The notes under the pieces: generated by a model
Seen by the model: only the letters and a program-made list of their open reading frames with translations
Databases searched by the model: none
Told to the model about the DNA's origin: nothing
Made by a program: the position numbers and the translations under genes
Shown: positions 62,103 to 64,000 of the stretch, one piece after another
Numbering within the stretch: position 1 is the stretch's first letter
Layout: each line of letters opens with the position of its first letter
Assembly (NCBI GenBank): GCA_964616165.1
Contig: CAZTTS010000003.1
Location: 25,629-89,628 of the forward strand
From: CAZCCM01 sp964616165
Lineage (GTDB): Bacteria > Bacillota > Clostridia > TANB77 > CAG-508
DNA: 64,000 nt
Direction of reading: 5' to 3'

Positions 62103-62456
62103 TTGGGATATGTAAAATCAGATCTAAATGATATCAAAGAAAACCTACAATCTCTTATAGGAGAAGAAATCTTAATAGTTGAACCTATAAGCAGGAGAGG
62201 TAAAAAAACAGGAAAAATAGCAACTTTGGAAAACACTTATAATACTTATTTTAGAGTTATATATGATGACGACAAATATATAAACTATAACTACTCAGAT
62301 ATTTTTACAAAAGATATTAAAATTCAAACCTTTGATGGAGATAAATTTAATCCATTACATGTGCCAAGACCTTTAACTAAAAAAGAAACTATACCTACTC
62401 TTAATTTAGATAAACCAGATTTAGAATATGTTGATCTAGACGAATTTATTCCATAA
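62103..62456 (+). CDS. veg: Veg family protein (DUF1021) with C-terminal extension
   Basis: 117 residues from a TTG start; AAGGGGG is upstream, while the nearer ATG (62098) is out of frame. Core SDLNDIKENLQSLIGEEI, SRRGKKTGKIATLENTYNTYFRVIY, YINYNYSDIFTKDIKIQTF matches Veg of Bacillus, a small beta-barrel protein active in biofilm and sporulation control (family knowledge). About 38 extra C-terminal residues, Pro/Asp-rich, are not in the usual 85-residue protein. Followed by a bidirectional terminator. Confidence 0.82.
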   Translation: MGYVKSDLNDIKENLQSLIGEEILIVEPISRRGKKTGKIATLENTYNTYFRVIYDDDKYINYNYSDIFTKDIKIQTFDGDKFNPLHVPRPLTKKETIPTLNLDKPDLEYVDLDEFIP

Positions 62457-62531
62457 AGAAAAGCATTAAAGAAAACAAAAAGGAAGAGGACATTAAACAA
62501 TATATTAAAAATAATATTTTAATAATAAATA

Positions 62532-62556
62532 AAAAAGCATCTTACGATGCTTTTTG
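62532..62556. terminator. Bidirectional terminator between veg and the LRR surface gene
   Basis: AAAAAGCATC-ttac-GATGCTTTTT, a perfect 10-bp stem with T runs on both sides, between two convergent genes. Confidence 0.9.
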
Positions 62557-62603
62557 TTTATTCTATAAATTCATTATTGTATATACTTAATAAAAAGAGT
62601 TTG

Positions 62604-64000
62604 CTATTTCCATGTTGTTGGAATAGCATCATAATTTAAAAGTTTAGTACAACCTCTAAAGCATTGAGAATAAGTAGTAACATTAGTTCTATTCCATAAA
62701 TCTGGTGCATTACCCGTTAAACCATTACAATTATAAAAAGTAAGAGTAAAATCTACTACATTTAGACAACCATTAAAAATTCCTGATGTAACCCCAGTTA
62801 ACCCGGTACAACCTTCAAAAGTTCTATGAAAAGTTGTTACATTAGGGCAATGATCAAATAATCCTTCTGGAATAGTTCCTGTTAAACCACTACAATTATA
62901 AAAAGTATTAACAAAACTTATTGCACTTGAACAATTTGCAAATAAATTTGCCGGTATGCTTCCTGTTAAACCATTACAATCAACAAAAGTACTCACAAAG
63001 GTTGTTGCATTTAAACAGCTATTAAATAACCCCGATCCTATACTCCCTGTTAAACCACTACATTTATAAAAAGTCTGAGTAAAGTTTATTGCACTTGAAC
63101 AATTCGCAAATAAATTTGCCGGTATGCTTCCCGTTAAACCACTGCAAACTTGAAAAAGACCAAAGAAATTTGTAGCATGCGAACAATTGTCAAATAAACC
63201 TTCTGGAATACTTCCTGTTAAACCACTACAATTATGAAAAGCATATACAAAACTTGTTACATTTGGACATTTATCAAAAATCCCTTCTGGAATACTTCCT
63301 GTTAAACCACTACAATTATAAAAAATATTCCCAAAACTTGTTACATTTGGACATTTATCAAAAATCCCTTCTGGAATACTTCCTGTTAAACCACTACATT
63401 TATGAAAAGCACCAAAAAAGGTTGTTACATTTGGACATTTATCAAATAGTCCTATTGGGATACTTCCTGTTAAACCAGAACAATCATAAAAAACTCCATC
63501 TAAGATTATTACATTTATAAATGAATTTGTACTAGGAGTTGGAATTGTTCCAGTTAAATTTAAACAACCAACAATAGTCCCTCCAGCAGGAGGAGCGCCA
63601 CTAAATCTATATTCCTCAGTTCCTAATTCCCCCCACGAGATTATTTTATTTATTTGATTTTTATGTTGAGTTGAAGTAAAACTATAAGAAAATTTTTTTA
63701 TACGCCCTGCAATCTTTACAGAAAATGGTGTTCCTGCTCCTACAGTATTTGTTATTGTAGGATGTTTGCTATTATATTCAATATATTCACCACCATTATT
63801 TGAAATTAAAGCAAATTGTGATGTTCCAAACTCTAATGGTATTAATATCTCTTCATTAACTGAAGCCTTTGTCATTATTATTTCCATAGGAATGGCCCAC
63901 ATTGCTGTATATGTTTTATTAGAGTTTGCTACTGTAAATTCTGGAGTCCAACCCATAAAAGTTTGTCCACTCTTTGTTGGTTCAATCTCTGGTGGCATAT
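62604..64000 (-). CDS. Large surface protein with InlB-type and LRR repeats (partial)
   Basis: At least 465 residues; the 5' end continues past the right edge, and the Met at 63998 is probably internal. The visible start (GQTFMGWTPEFTVANSNKTYTAMW) is an InlB B-repeat (Listeria-Bacteroides type). A linker domain (about 40-150) follows, then ten tandem 28-residue repeats (BspA/DUF285 type) with core GLTGSIPEGLFDKCPNVT. It ends NYDAIPTTWK with no sorting signal, so anchoring or secretion would be via the missing N-terminal part. Probably extracellular binding. Confidence 0.85.
   Translation of the reverse strand, partial: MPPEIEPTKSGQTFMGWTPEFTVANSNKTYTAMWAIPMEIIMTKASVNEEILIPLEFGTSQFALISNNGGEYIEYNSKHPTITNTVGAGTPFSVKIAGRIKKFSYSFTSTQHKNQINKIISWGELGTEEYRFSGAPPAGGTIVGCLNLTGTIPTPSTNSFINVIILDGVFYDCSGLTGSIPIGLFDKCPNVTTFFGAFHKCSGLTGSIPEGIFDKCPNVTSFGNIFYNCSGLTGSIPEGIFDKCPNVTSFVYAFHNCSGLTGSIPEGLFDNCSHATNFFGLFQVCSGLTGSIPANLFANCSSAINFTQTFYKCSGLTGSIGSGLFNSCLNATTFVSTFVDCNGLTGSIPANLFANCSSAISFVNTFYNCSGLTGTIPEGLFDHCPNVTTFHRTFEGCTGLTGVTSGIFNGCLNVVDFTLTFYNCNGLTGNAPDLWNRTNVTTYSQCFRGCTKLLNYDAIPTTWK
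62700..63490 (-). repeat. 84-bp tandem repeat array in the LRR gene
   Basis: The repeat mark CCTGTTAAA (plus strand) or close variants occurs at 62962, 63046, 63130 and on, at an exact 84-base spacing over most of the array (28 codons). Adjacent copies, for example near 63214-63382, are nearly identical in DNA, so recombination or copy-number change is plausible. Confidence 0.85.

Noticed and set aside
62700..63490. Possible CRISPR-like regular repeats
   Set aside because: The 84-bp periodicity is in frame and encodes LRR repeats; no short conserved repeat with variable spacers and no cas genes.
1..64000. Possible Mycoplasma-type code (TGA as Trp)
   Set aside because: ylxR and miaB end at TGA at family-typical places, and tryptophans (for example in GlgP) are TGG.

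Overview
The window is a very AT-rich chromosomal segment of a low-GC Gram-positive bacterium (Bacillota, probably an uncultured clostridial gut lineage). Evidence for this: the nusA-ylxR-infB cluster, RNase Y, an Asp23/AmaP pair, a Veg-family protein, LCP and PlsX proteins, sortase-type surface proteins, strong AGGAGG ribosome sites and frequent TTG/GTG starts. TGA is a normal stop (ylxR and miaB end in TGA), so this is not a Mycoplasma-type code. No phage, transposon, CRISPR array or rRNA operon was seen. The only tRNA is a tRNA-Leu(CAA). All but five genes lie on the minus strand, as expected for one replichore; the text below follows minus-strand transcription unless marked (+).

Layout. 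1-2.3 kb: nusA-ylxR-infB operon, infB running off the left edge. 2.5-5.3 kb: a small sorting-signal surface protein, then a metallopeptidase, a PlsC acyltransferase and a TrmR-like methyltransferase. 5.4-8.9 kb: RNase Y and a beta-CASP ribonuclease-like protein. 9-11.2 kb: an unknown 523-residue protein plus a CYTH-domain protein. 11.5-15 kb: rsmD, a coiled-coil protein and ftsK. 15.3 kb (+): a small membrane protein. 15.7-19.5 kb: asp23-amaP-nusB-xseA-(membrane protein)-xseB. 19.7-21 kb (+): a small P-loop kinase and a DUF1963 protein. 21.1-27.1 kb: rsmE, a membrane protein, rpoZ, gmk, priA, a membrane glycosyltransferase and tRNA-Leu. 27.2-33.9 kb: mostly unknown genes, including a repeat-amidoligase protein with two unknown partners. 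33.9-44.5 kb: glgP, an LCP protein, mutS, miaB, an S41-like protein and plsX. 44.7-46.8 kb: a cohesin-domain surface protein and a (+) HExxH protein. 46.9-57 kb: a tightly packed run glyQS-obg-lexA-like-repeat protein-uvrC-rluA-type-M29 peptidase. 57.3-60.2 kb: four unknown genes, two with envelope anchors. 60.3-61.9 kb: tsaE-tsaB-rimI. 62.1 kb (+): a Veg-family gene. 62.6-64 kb: the end of a large LRR surface protein.

Most of the window is housekeeping: transcription and translation (nusA, infB, nusB, rpoZ, glyQS, obg, tRNA-Leu), RNA modification (rsmD, rsmE, miaB, tsaB/E, a RluA-type enzyme, trmR), RNA decay (rny, beta-CASP), DNA repair and segregation (mutS, uvrC, priA, xseAB, ftsK) and envelope/lipid functions (plsX, plsC, LCP, AmaP).

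The unusual material is: (1) a 1078-residue protein built of about 17 repeats of about 32 residues that resemble the mTERF helical repeat, lodged between a LexA-like gene and uvrC; (2) that LexA-like protein, in which the self-cleavage Ala-Gly and the catalytic Ser-Lys all appear to be lost; (3) an amidoligase-type protein preceded by 15 consecutive repeats of exactly 29 residues, with two overlapping unknown genes; (4) several orphan unknown operons. Non-coding structures of note include leader hairpins, two mutually exclusive hairpins near 44.6 kb, a palindrome inside a promoter, and paired DnaA boxes near 60.28 kb.
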